A DNA stretch of 38,879 bases from a virus (IMGVR_UViG_3300027834_000295:1-38879); one strand, 5' to 3'; positions 6,837 through 13,256 are shown, counted from the first letter of the stretch. Notes: generated by a model not told the origin, from the sequence alone. Program-made: numbers and translations.

Positions 6837-7067
6837 TTAGGCGGCGGAGCGGCGGGCCATTTCGAGACCAAGGCGCGCGGCATCTTCGCGAAAACGCTTG
6901 TTCAGCATCTTGGCGGTGGTCGCGTCATAGCCGGTGATCTGGGCGGCGCACTCACAAGCATCGACGTTCAGGTCCACATCGGGCAGGCGGCGCATCGGGT
7001 AGTTTGCCATCGCGTTCAGAATGTTTTCTGCGCTGGCAACCTCTGCGGTGAATTCTTCGTAGGTCAT
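6837..7067 (-). CDS. First gene of the leftward early operon, unknown
   Basis: A 76-residue, mostly helical protein. It starts about 28 bases downstream of the predicted transcription start of the leftward promoter and has a strong AGAGGGAG six bases before the ATG. First position in an early operon often belongs to antitermination or anti-host proteins, but nothing in the sequence shows that. The C-terminus is basic (LNKRFREDAARLGLEMARRSAA). Confidence 0.73.
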   Translation of the reverse strand: MTYEEFTAEVASAENILNAMANYPMRRLPDVDLNVDACECAAQITGYDATTAKMLNKRFREDAARLGLEMARRSAA

Positions 7068-7101
7068 TTCGTTCTCCCTCTGCCGGTGTGGCTATGGGGA
7101 A

Positions 7102-7130
7102 CATCTAACAAAAGTGCAGATGGCTGTCAA
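7102..7130 (-). promoter_or_regulatory. Leftward early promoter with embedded operator
   Basis: Read on the minus strand: TTGACA (plus 7125-7130), a 17-base spacer, then TAGATG (plus 7102-7107). The 19-base ATCTGCACTTTTGTTAGAT (plus 7103-7121) starts 3 bases after the -35 box and covers the spacer and -10. The same layout is present in the rightward promoter, so this is the likely repressor/Cro target controlling the leftward operon. Confidence 0.72.
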
Positions 7131-7194
7131 ACAAAAAGTTATATGCTAAAATGCAAAAACACGACCAAAGCGGAATCACCTTGGCGTAAAAGTC

Positions 7195-7458
7195 TTACGA
7201 TGCGAGGAGGGTTCTGCGTTCGCCAGATATAAGCGTATCGAGTGACACGTTTGTTAACTTGGAAATGCGCTGAAGGTGAAAAAGGTTTGGCTCAGTTTCA
7301 GCGGCTTCCCAACGCCTATAGGTGGCCTCTGCTACGCCTAGAATCTTGGCGAAGTCGCGCATGGTCTCATAACCAGCAGCGACACGCGCAGCTTCCAGGC
7401 GGCGCGCGAATGCAACGCGATATTCGGCAGAGGCTTTGGGAGGGCGTTTTGCAGGCAT
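7195..7458 (-). CDS. HTH_XRE lysogeny repressor (CI-like)
   Basis: Helix-turn-helix repressor of 87 residues, with RDFAKILGVAEATYRRWE at 34-51 as the HTH and a following helix pair ending in SLDTLISGE. It lacks the C-terminal peptidase domain of lambda CI, so it is a short repressor. It sits between two promoters bearing matching operators, as expected for the prophage repressor. The start is uncertain: ATG 7458 gives a typical length, but its GAGGG is too close; GTG 7494 or TTG 7557 are in frame, and the latter would overlap the Cro gene on the other strand. Confidence 0.82.
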   Translation of the reverse strand: MPAKRPPKASAEYRVAFARRLEAARVAAGYETMRDFAKILGVAEATYRRWEAAETEPNLFHLQRISKLTNVSLDTLISGERRTLLAS

Positions 7459-7506
7459 GCCCTCATGATGAATGATTTCTTGTAATGCTGTCACGTGAGC
7501 TTTCCG

Positions 7507-7535
7507 TTGACGAGTATCTGACAAACTGTTAGATA
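7507..7535 (+). promoter_or_regulatory. Rightward early promoter with embedded operator
   Basis: TTGACG (7507-7512), a 17-base spacer, and TAGATA (7530-7535). The operator ATCTGACAAACTGTTAGAT (7516-7534) is a near-perfect dyad: the 9-base arms at 7515-7523 and 7527-7535 pair at 8 of 9 positions. Thirteen of 19 bases match the leftward operator. The predicted transcription start is at or beside the ATG of the Cro-like gene. Confidence 0.75.
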
Positions 7536-7541
7536 GCAGAT

Positions 7542-7760
7542 ATGAGGTATCCAGCAAAACTTATCAAGGGCAGGTTCGGAACAGTGGAGGCATTCGCCGC
7601 CGCCGCATCCAGTCACAAGCTCGCCCCAAGAAGGCTAGACGGCACCAAGCGAACGCTGGACCGGGCAGCCGTTTATATGTGGAAGCGCCGGGAGCACGTG
7701 CCATTCATGTGGCAGCCAGTTGTCGAGGCGCTTTCAACGGAAAGCGAGGCCACCCCATGA
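7542..7760 (+). CDS. Cro-like DNA-binding protein
   Basis: Predicted Cro-type repressor, 72 residues. Its pattern is LIKGRFGTVEAFAAA for the first helices, then AAVYMWKRREHVPFMWQPVVEAL for the recognition and support helices. The W-K-R-R-x-x-V-P-x-x-W-x-P-V-V-E-A-L signature is typical of Cro-like proteins in alphaproteobacterial prophages. It is the first rightward gene, divergent from the repressor, and would shut down early promoters. No ribosome binding site precedes the ATG, and the promoter places the start of the mRNA near it, so translation may be leaderless. The C-terminus is SEATP because of the next start cassette. Confidence 0.82.
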   Translation: MRYPAKLIKGRFGTVEAFAAAASSHKLAPRRLDGTKRTLDRAAVYMWKRREHVPFMWQPVVEALSTESEATP

Positions 7761-7897
7761 CCCTTCACGGCATCCTGAGCGCGGCAGGGACTCCGCGCGT
7801 GTCTCCTCTCCCTCCCATCCGGCTTCGAGTTCTGGGCCGGACAACTTCCCGCTCCCTTCGGGGGGCGGGCCTTTCGGGGGGGGTGACGCATGACTGA
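7757..7897 (+). CDS. Possible small coupled ORF after the Cro gene
   Basis: A 46-residue basic peptide rich in Arg, Leu and Gly. It starts in an ATGA overlap behind CGAGGCCACCCC and overlaps the next gene by 8 bases, so it bridges the two. Much of it is encoded by a strong GC hairpin (7848-7869), which makes the amino-acid sequence look incidental. It may be a translated leader rather than a functional protein. Confidence 0.4.
   Translation: MTLHGILSAAGTPRVSPLPPIRLRVLGRTTSRSLRGAGLSGGVTHD
7848..7869 (+). promoter_or_regulatory. Strong UUCG-capped RNA hairpin
   Basis: Arms CCCGCTCCC (7848-7856) and GGGGGCGGG (7861-7869) pair over 9 positions (one G-U) around a TTCG loop closed by C-G, an unusually stable tetraloop. 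No T run follows, so it is not a standard terminator. It ends 20 bases before the DUF3310 gene start and may act in RNA processing, attenuation or translation control. Confidence 0.6.
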
Positions 7898-8093
7898 CAT
7901 GGTAAATCATCCGCCGCATTACACGGCGCACCCGTCCGGAGTCGAGTGCATCCAGATCACCGAACATATGAATTTCTGCCTCGGCAACGCGCTCAAATAC
8001 ATCTGGCGCGCTGACCTGAAAGGCGGCGTCGAGGATCTGGAAAAGGCGGTTTTCTACCTCAACCGTGAAATCGAAAGGCGGCAAGGCACATGA
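7890..8093 (+). CDS. DUF3310 family phage protein
   Basis: A 67-residue protein matching the DUF3310 (SaV-like) pattern: VNHPPHYTAHPSGVECIQI, then FCLGNALKYIWRADLKGG, then a DLEKAVFYLNREIERR helix. Family members are very common in phage nucleotide-metabolism and replication regions, often beside thymidylate or helicase genes, but I know of no defined activity. It is coupled to the resolvase gene by an ATGA overlap at 8090-8093. Confidence 0.9.
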   Translation: MTDMVNHPPHYTAHPSGVECIQITEHMNFCLGNALKYIWRADLKGGVEDLEKAVFYLNREIERRQGT

Positions 8094-8566
8094 GGATTAT
8101 TGGCATTGATCCCGGCTATTCATCCGGCGCTGTTGGCGTAATTGATGAAGGCGGCGCGCACGTCTATGACACGCCCCTTATCGGTGGCGGCGGCGTCAAT
8201 TGCCGCGACCTTCTCGACATCATCCAATATCATGAAGTCGATCACATCTTTGTCGAGCGCGTTGGCTCTATGCCACGTCAAGGTGTCAGCACGACATTCA
8301 AATTCGGCATGGGGAACGGAATGGTTCTCGCTGCCGTGCAGATCGCGCGCGTCCCATACACACTCGTTACGCCCGCCAAGTGGAAGGCGCACCACAGGCT
8401 TCCAAAGGACAAGGATGCGGCGCGCGCCAGGGCGCTTCAATTGTTCCCGTCTCTCTCCAGTTCACTCGCCCGCAAGAAAGATGCCGATCGCGCTGAGGCG
8501 CTTTTGATCGCCGCTTACGGCGTGGACGCGATGCGCGGCGCTCATGTGGATGGAATGACGACATGA
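8090..8566 (+). CDS. RuvC-like Holliday junction resolvase
   Basis: Predicted RNase H-fold endonuclease of 158 residues that resolves branched DNA before packaging. The acidic active-site positions are visible: D7 in IGIDPG, E56 in FVERV, and the D131/D133 cluster in KKDADRAEALLIAAYG. SMPRQGVSTTFKFG (about 60-73) is the hallmark block of the phage RuvC subgroup. Length fits the family. It is coupled on both sides by ATGA overlaps to the DUF3310 and nuclease genes, forming a recombination/replication cluster. Confidence 0.88.
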   Translation: MRIIGIDPGYSSGAVGVIDEGGAHVYDTPLIGGGGVNCRDLLDIIQYHEVDHIFVERVGSMPRQGVSTTFKFGMGNGMVLAAVQIARVPYTLVTPAKWKAHHRLPKDKDAARARALQLFPSLSSSLARKKDADRAEALLIAAYGVDAMRGAHVDGMTT

Positions 8567-9312
8567 ATGGATTTGAGAAACACAACATCGGCCACCTTTC
8601 GGCATCCAGCATCAACCTCTGGACAAACGCGCCTGACGTTTGGGTCGCGCGTTACCTGCTGAAGAAATCAACACCCTTTGGCCCCGCGCCGGAACGCGGC
8701 AAATCCGTGGAAAAGGCAGTTGTTCACACGCTTATGGGCGAAGACTTCGAGACCGCCATGAAAGGTGCGCTTGATGACTTCGACCGCCGCTTTCTGATCG
8801 GTGATGAGAAGACCACAAAAGAGCGCGACCTGATCAGGCCGATGGCTGAAATCGCCATTGATGAGCTGAAGGAATACGGCGCGCCAGAGTTTGAGACAGG
8901 CACCGACCAGGAAAAGATCAACATCACCGCAAACGGCGGTGACTGGAAGATTGCGATCTGGGGGTTCCTCGATCTCGTCTACCCAAAGCATGGGCTGGTC
9001 GTGGATCTGAAAAGCACCACGCGCATTCCGTCAAAAATGTCGGCAGATCACCAGTTGCAGCGCGCCATCTACGCCAAAGCGAAGGGCAACAGCGCGGTGA
9101 AATTCCTCTACGTCAGCGCGAAGAAAGCGGCGTGGCTGGAAGACGGTGACGTTGCCGAAACGCTGGCGCGGGCCAAGACGCAAATCGCGCGGATGGAGAA
9201 ATTCCTGAGCCTGCATGATGCGGATAGCGCAGCCGCCTGCGTCCCGGTCAACCCAAACAGTTTTTACTGGAACGGCGCTGAATCCCTCCGGTCTGAAATC
9301 TTTGGCCTCTAG
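8563..9312 (+). CDS. RecB/Cas4-like PD-(D/E)XK nuclease
   Basis: A 249-residue nuclease predicted to act as exonuclease in phage recombination or replication. The RecB-family sites are visible: an early HLSASSINLW helix, GKSVEKAVVH (about 47-55), D137 in GFLDLV, the catalytic D148-x-K150 in VVDLKST, and Q164 or Q166 in HQLQRAIYA. No four-cysteine iron-sulphur set like that of Cas4 is present, so it belongs with the phage PDDEXK_1-type exonucleases. It follows the resolvase with an ATGA overlap and precedes an SSB-like gene, a typical exonuclease-plus-annealing/SSB neighbourhood. Confidence 0.85.
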   Translation: MNGFEKHNIGHLSASSINLWTNAPDVWVARYLLKKSTPFGPAPERGKSVEKAVVHTLMGEDFETAMKGALDDFDRRFLIGDEKTTKERDLIRPMAEIAIDELKEYGAPEFETGTDQEKINITANGGDWKIAIWGFLDLVYPKHGLVVDLKSTTRIPSKMSADHQLQRAIYAKAKGNSAVKFLYVSAKKAAWLEDGDVAETLARAKTQIARMEKFLSLHDADSAAACVPVNPNSFYWNGAESLRSEIFGL

Positions 9313-9365
9313 GCCAAACGATCCGCGCTGGCCGGTTGCCAGTATCCAACGCCCCATAGGGCAAC
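9301..9365 (+). repeat. Inverted repeats in the intergenic gap
   Basis: TTTGGCCT (9301-9308) and AGGCCAAA (9311-9318) form a perfect 8-base inverted repeat across the nuclease stop codon. Further on, GTTGCC (9335-9340) pairs with GGCAAC (9360-9365), with a GCCC/GGGC pair inside. The 71-base gap has no gene. It may hold an RNA-processing hairpin or a protein-binding dyad; no clear promoter was seen. Confidence 0.5.
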
Positions 9366-9383
9366 ACGACAAAGGAAATAGAC

Positions 9384-10016
9384 ATGGCATTTGACATCGA
9401 CACAGGCTCCCAAGGCAGCCAAGGCCCTTGGATCGCATGGAGCGCGCGGGGAACGCTGGACGGGGTGATTGAGCCCAAGTCCTTCTACCTGCGCGACGAG
9501 GGCGGAAAGAAGCCACTCGACGCTTTCAACAAGGGCGTCGTGATGGACATCTACGGCATGAAAACCGGCTGGCAGAAGTCGGAAGGCATCGCCGGTCAAG
9601 CACCGGATTGGAAGTGGAACGCAACCGTTTCCCAGATGATGCCGCAGCCCGGTGAGGACTTCAAAAAGGGCTTCTCCATCCCGTGCGCGATCAGCAAGAC
9701 CGAAATGGCAACCTGGGAACAGGCCGGGGCGGCGGCGTGGAACGCCTTCACCAACCTTGTGCCTGCGCTTCAGCAAGCACCAGAGGGCAAGCTGCCCGTG
9801 GTGAAACTGACCGGAACGCAGCTTGAGCAGTTCAAGCGCGGATCCACCGTCACGCCCATCCTTGAGGTCACGAAGTGGGTGGATCGCCCGGATTGCCTGA
9901 AGGAAGGCGTCCAGGCGGGCATCGACACCGGCGACCAAGCTCCGGCACAGGCACAGCCCGCCCAACAAGCTCAGGCTGCACCCGCACCGGAAACGGCAGA
10001 AGTCGACGAATTCTGA
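9384..10016 (+). CDS. Single-stranded DNA-binding protein candidate
   Basis: A 210-residue protein with an aromatic-rich beta-type N-terminal domain (about 1-165; for example GPWIAWSARG, DIYGMKTGWQ, WKWNATVS), then a flexible Ala/Gln/Pro linker (about 180-202) and an acidic tail ending EVDEF. Globular domain, low-complexity linker and acidic tip with final Phe is the architecture of bacterial SSB and of T7 gp2.5, where the tail recruits partners. I do not see a canonical OB-fold signature. Placement between the nuclease and the primase-helicase supports the role. AAAGGA precedes the ATG. Confidence 0.62.
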   Translation: MAFDIDTGSQGSQGPWIAWSARGTLDGVIEPKSFYLRDEGGKKPLDAFNKGVVMDIYGMKTGWQKSEGIAGQAPDWKWNATVSQMMPQPGEDFKKGFSIPCAISKTEMATWEQAGAAAWNAFTNLVPALQQAPEGKLPVVKLTGTQLEQFKRGSTVTPILEVTKWVDRPDCLKEGVQAGIDTGDQAPAQAQPAQQAQAAPAPETAEVDEF

Positions 10017-10034
10017 GCGCGCCGACACCAACCG

Positions 10035-10056
10035 CCTGCGCCCTACGGGGCGCGGG
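10035..10056 (+). promoter_or_regulatory. UACG-capped RNA hairpin before the primase-helicase
   Basis: Arms CCTGCGCCC (10035-10043) and GGGCGCGGG (10048-10056) pair over 9 positions around a TACG loop closed by C-G, a stable UNCG-type tetraloop. It fills most of the 72-base gap between the SSB-like and primase-helicase genes. With no T run after it, an intrinsic terminator is unlikely. It matches the size and loop class of the hairpin at 7848-7869. Confidence 0.55.
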
Positions 10057-10088
10057 CAACCCAATAACACGGATTGAGGGATTCGATA

Positions 10089-12254
10089 GTGGTGCCGGAA
10101 AACAATGTGACCATCGCAGATGCAGACGAAATCCGGCGCGATCTGGAATACATGACCGCGCGCTGGCATGAGCTGGACACAGCCGCCGTCTTTGAAATCC
10201 GCGCCTTCAAGGAAGATTGCCCCCCGAAATCCGCCAAGTTCTCGCCAGACTGGATGGATGACGCCGTTGAGTGGTGCGAGTCCATGAACGGTCTGGGCTA
10301 CAACATCTATTGCGTCAGAAACCCGATCCGCCACAACGCAGGATCCGGCAGCGCATCGGACGGCGACATTCTCGCAGCCTTCTTTCTCTGGGCGGATTGC
10401 GATGATACCGAATCCGCCAGCAACGTGAAACGGTTCGACGGCCCGAAATACTCCGCCGCCGTCACCACGGGTCGCACCCCAAGCACCCGCGTTCACGTCT
10501 ATTGGCAGCTTGAAGAACCATGCACGGATATGGCGGCATGGCGGGCCATGCAGTCGCGCATCGCCACGCATTTCAATTCAGACAGGGCCGTCATCAACCC
10601 ATCGCGAATCATGCGCGTCGGCGGCACGGTGTCATACCCGTTCAAGAAAAAGCAGGAAAAGGGATACGTCAAGGAACTGACCACCATCCGCACCGAATAC
10701 CCTGACGCCCGTGAGCGCGTCACGATGGAGCAGATGGACCGGGTGTTCGCAGACGCGCCCCAGAACGCCGCACAGCCCGCTACAGGGGCCTTGCAGATAG
10801 ACACGGGGCCGCAGCCGCTGGATCGCGCCCTTGCCGCCGCAAACATCATGGCAGGCACGGACTGGCGTGAGAACGTCAAGAAGCTGGTGGCGTCCTACGT
10901 GGCGCGCGGATGGACAGACGACGAGATTATCGGGCGGTGCCTCGCCTTCACCCTGCCGGGGTGGACGCAAGACGAAACAGCTCAGGACGTGGCGGCGTTC
11001 ATCAAGTGGACCCGCGAACAGGAGGCCAGGAGCGGCGGGCAATATGCCGTCAGTCCTGAAGCCAACGGCGATGACCACCAATTCCGGGAAATGACGGATG
11101 AAGAAAAGGACGCCGTTGAACCCATGCTGTTTGAGCCGTGGGGGAATCGCGACCTTGCAGCAATTCCATATCCCGAATTTGTATATTCTGATTTCTACGC
11201 TCGGGGCTACACGTCCGTAACGCTGGCACCGCCCAAGGTCGGCAAGTCCATGCTGGGGCTAGCAGAGGCGCTGGACATGGCATCCGGCGCAGGCATTCTG
11301 ACCGGCGATCAGCGCGACAAGATGCGCGTGGTCTACTACAACGCGGAAGACGATCAGAACGTCATTGATAGCCGCGTGGCGGCGCTTCTCGGCTTCTATA
11401 AGATCGACCAGACCGAAATCGCGGAAACGCTGTTTCCGGTTTCCGGTGTCGAGCGCGATGATTTTTTCATGATTTCAGGGCAGGATGGCGTCATCAATGA
11501 ACGCCTGTTCGTGGCCCTCGAAAAGTTCATCGAGGCGCAGCGCGCGGACGTTCTGATATTTGACCCGCTGCAAGACCTTTCGCACAGCCCGGAAACGAAT
11601 GAGGTGTTCCGGCTTCTCGGGCAGCGCCTGCGCCGCATGGCGGCAAAGACGGGCGTTGCACTCGGGCTTATCCATCACACGCGCAAGATAGCACCGGGGC
11701 AGACCGCCACCATAGAAGACGGGCGCGGCGGTAGCGCACTGCGCGGAACCGCCCGCTTTAACCGCCTTCTGGTCAGCATGACGGAAGATGAGGCGGCAAA
11801 GGCAGGCGTTGAAAACCATCGCCACTTCATGCGGATCGGTGACATTGAAAGCAACCTCGCGCCGCCTTCATCTGACGTGAACAGGTGGTTTGAAAAGATA
11901 TCAGTCACCATCCCCAATGGTCGGGATGTGGGGGCTATCCGCACTTGGAACTGGCCTGACGCATTTGATGGCATAACGCGCCAGCATGCGGGGCGGGTTC
12001 GCGCACTGGTTGATCAGTCCCTGACGCCACCACGCTATGACATCCGGGCATCCGCCTGGGTCGGGGAGCTTGTGGCGGACGCAACGGGCCTCAATCTGGC
12101 AGACAAGAACCACAAGGCCCGCATCAAGACCATCGTGGATAAATGGATTGAAAGTGACGTTCTCAGGGTCACTGAAGAAGAAGACAAGCGCGCCGGACGC
12201 ACCCGCAAGGTCGTGATTTGCGGCTCAAATGATCCACTTCAGGAGGCGCGCTGA
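10089..12254 (+). CDS. Primase-helicase fusion (RepB-type primase plus RepA-type ATPase)
   Basis: Replication initiator/helicase of 721 residues. The N-terminal part (about 30-220) resembles RepB/prim-pol-type primases: FFLWADCDD (DxD acidic site), RVHVYWQLEEP (conserved His), and INPSRIMRVGGTVSYP. The C-terminal part is a RecA-fold ATPase: Walker A APPKVGKS near residue 385, YYNAEDD, Walker B VLIFDPLQDL near 490, GLIHHTRK, then GGSALRGTARFN, as in hexameric RepA helicases. GTG 10089 is chosen because GAGGG lies 8 bases upstream; TTG 10074 lacks a site. It probably opens and primes the candidate origin lying just after it. Confidence 0.87.
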   Translation: MVPENNVTIADADEIRRDLEYMTARWHELDTAAVFEIRAFKEDCPPKSAKFSPDWMDDAVEWCESMNGLGYNIYCVRNPIRHNAGSGSASDGDILAAFFLWADCDDTESASNVKRFDGPKYSAAVTTGRTPSTRVHVYWQLEEPCTDMAAWRAMQSRIATHFNSDRAVINPSRIMRVGGTVSYPFKKKQEKGYVKELTTIRTEYPDARERVTMEQMDRVFADAPQNAAQPATGALQIDTGPQPLDRALAAANIMAGTDWRENVKKLVASYVARGWTDDEIIGRCLAFTLPGWTQDETAQDVAAFIKWTREQEARSGGQYAVSPEANGDDHQFREMTDEEKDAVEPMLFEPWGNRDLAAIPYPEFVYSDFYARGYTSVTLAPPKVGKSMLGLAEALDMASGAGILTGDQRDKMRVVYYNAEDDQNVIDSRVAALLGFYKIDQTEIAETLFPVSGVERDDFFMISGQDGVINERLFVALEKFIEAQRADVLIFDPLQDLSHSPETNEVFRLLGQRLRRMAAKTGVALGLIHHTRKIAPGQTATIEDGRGGSALRGTARFNRLLVSMTEDEAAKAGVENHRHFMRIGDIESNLAPPSSDVNRWFEKISVTIPNGRDVGAIRTWNWPDAFDGITRQHAGRVRALVDQSLTPPRYDIRASAWVGELVADATGLNLADKNHKARIKTIVDKWIESDVLRVTEEEDKRAGRTRKVVICGSNDPLQEAR

Positions 12255-12439
12255 TGACCGGTATTTCCACAGTCTTCCACAGTCTTCCACAGTTCACCAC
12301 ACCAACTGTGGAACACTCCCCGCGCCCCACCACCACAGTTTCCCTGTGGGGTGTGGGGAGTGTGTGGTGGAAGCGTGGAAATCAAAAAAATCGTTCATCG
12401 CACACACACAGTCCCACAGTTCAGGAGAAATCGGCATGA
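12254..12439 (+). CDS. Possible small ORF spanning the candidate origin
   Basis: A 61-residue peptide rich in His, Thr, Ser and Pro. It has an excellent AGGAGG 7 bases before its ATG and ATGA overlaps at both ends, which argue for translation. However, it is encoded by the repeat/dyad cluster, so its sequence is largely dictated by DNA repeats. It may be a functional peptide, or simply a way to carry ribosomes across the origin. Confidence 0.42.
   Translation: MTGISTVFHSLPQFTTPTVEHSPRPTTTVSLWGVGSVWWKRGNQKNRSSHTHSPTVQEKSA
12263..12369. repeat. Candidate replication origin: phased DnaA-box-like repeats and a long dyad
   Basis: Three direct copies of a 9-mer (ATTTCCACA at 12263, TCTTCCACA at 12273 and 12283) lie exactly 10 bases apart, with an inverted copy at 12307-12315. 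Each is one mismatch from the DnaA box TTWTNCACA. They are followed by a nested dyad: CACCACAC (12296-12303) with GTGTGGTG (12362-12369), ACACT (12313-12317) with AGTGT (12359-12363), CCCCAC with GTGGGG (12325-12330/12353-12358), and CCACAG with CTGTGG (12333-12338/12344-12349). Position directly after the primase-helicase suits an origin. Confidence 0.6.
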
Positions 12440-12669
12440 ACAAGAAAGCATGGCTCATCGTGCAGACGCATCTATCGGCGTCTCCGAACATGAAGGAAAT
12501 CAAATCGAACTTCCTCACCGGGAGCGGAACACTCGTCGCGTTCTCGCTGGATGGCTATTACTACGACAAGGAAATGGCGCGCGGTGTTGCGCAGCACATG
12601 AAGGTGACACATCCCAAGCTGACAACACACCTACTTGAGGTTGTGGAGACGTGGGAGGGCGAAGAATGA
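12436..12669 (+). CDS. Small phage protein, unknown
   Basis: A 77-residue protein (MNKKAWLIVQTHLSASPNMKEIK...) with an alpha/beta pattern of short strands and a C-terminal acidic helix. An AGGAG sits 8 bases before the ATG, and ATGA overlaps link it to both neighbours. No family recognised. Its place between the candidate origin and further replication-operon genes suggests early expression. Confidence 0.72.
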   Translation: MNKKAWLIVQTHLSASPNMKEIKSNFLTGSGTLVAFSLDGYYYDKEMARGVAQHMKVTHPKLTTHLLEVVETWEGEE

Positions 12670-13244
12670 ACAAGCGCCCCCGCCGCCAGAAAAAGGGCGA
12701 CCGTCTCCTGGATCGGGACGCCACGCAAAATGAAATCATGTGCGACAAGGCCGTCGCGGTGATGGATCGTCTCGCCATCCAGATGGATGAACGCTGGGGC
12801 GTGGATCGCCTGCCCGAACTGGTCAGCATCGAGACCGCTCAGAAATACGGGGCGGCACTCGCCAAGCTCAACGCCGCACTGAAAGCTGGCGACCCCAAGG
12901 AGGTCGCGCATCGGGCGCAGGTCTGCATGAGGGGCCTCAAGGCGATGAACGACGAAGCCGAGGCAGCGGGCCAGCCCAAGGCATCCGCCGATTATTGGGA
13001 ATACGATATCGACGGCTTCAAGTTCGCCGTGATGAAGGACGGCGGGCATTGGATGGCCTGCAAGGACGCAAGGCCGGATCTGCGGTTCTTCACCATGCGC
13101 GAAATCGGCGTGGCGCTGCGCGCCCTGAATATCGACAACCCGATCTTTGCCGAAATCAAGAAACACTTCCCGCAAGCCCAGATCGACAGCATCGCGGAAC
13201 GGGCGACCGACCGCGAAACGCTGGACGATCCAATCCCCTGGTAA
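12666..13244 (+). CDS. Replication-operon protein, unknown
   Basis: A 192-residue protein with a very basic N-terminus (NKRPRRQKKGDRLLDRD) that could contact DNA, a helical middle (about 45-105), and a beta-type section YWEYDIDGFKFAVMKDGGHWMACKDARPDLRFFTMREIG. The last residues are acidic (RETLDDPIPW). The length and order look like a genuine phage gene with conserved style, but I cannot name its function. ATGA overlap upstream. Confidence 0.74.
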   Translation: MNKRPRRQKKGDRLLDRDATQNEIMCDKAVAVMDRLAIQMDERWGVDRLPELVSIETAQKYGAALAKLNAALKAGDPKEVAHRAQVCMRGLKAMNDEAEAAGQPKASADYWEYDIDGFKFAVMKDGGHWMACKDARPDLRFFTMREIGVALRALNIDNPIFAEIKKHFPQAQIDSIAERATDRETLDDPIPW

Positions 13245-13256
13245 GGAGGCCAGACC

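Noticed and set aside
9309-10571. 420-codon open frame on the minus strand
   Set aside because: It lies antisense to the SSB-like and primase-helicase genes, has the Arg/His/Leu-rich composition of GC-driven shadow frames, and no ribosome site or domain.
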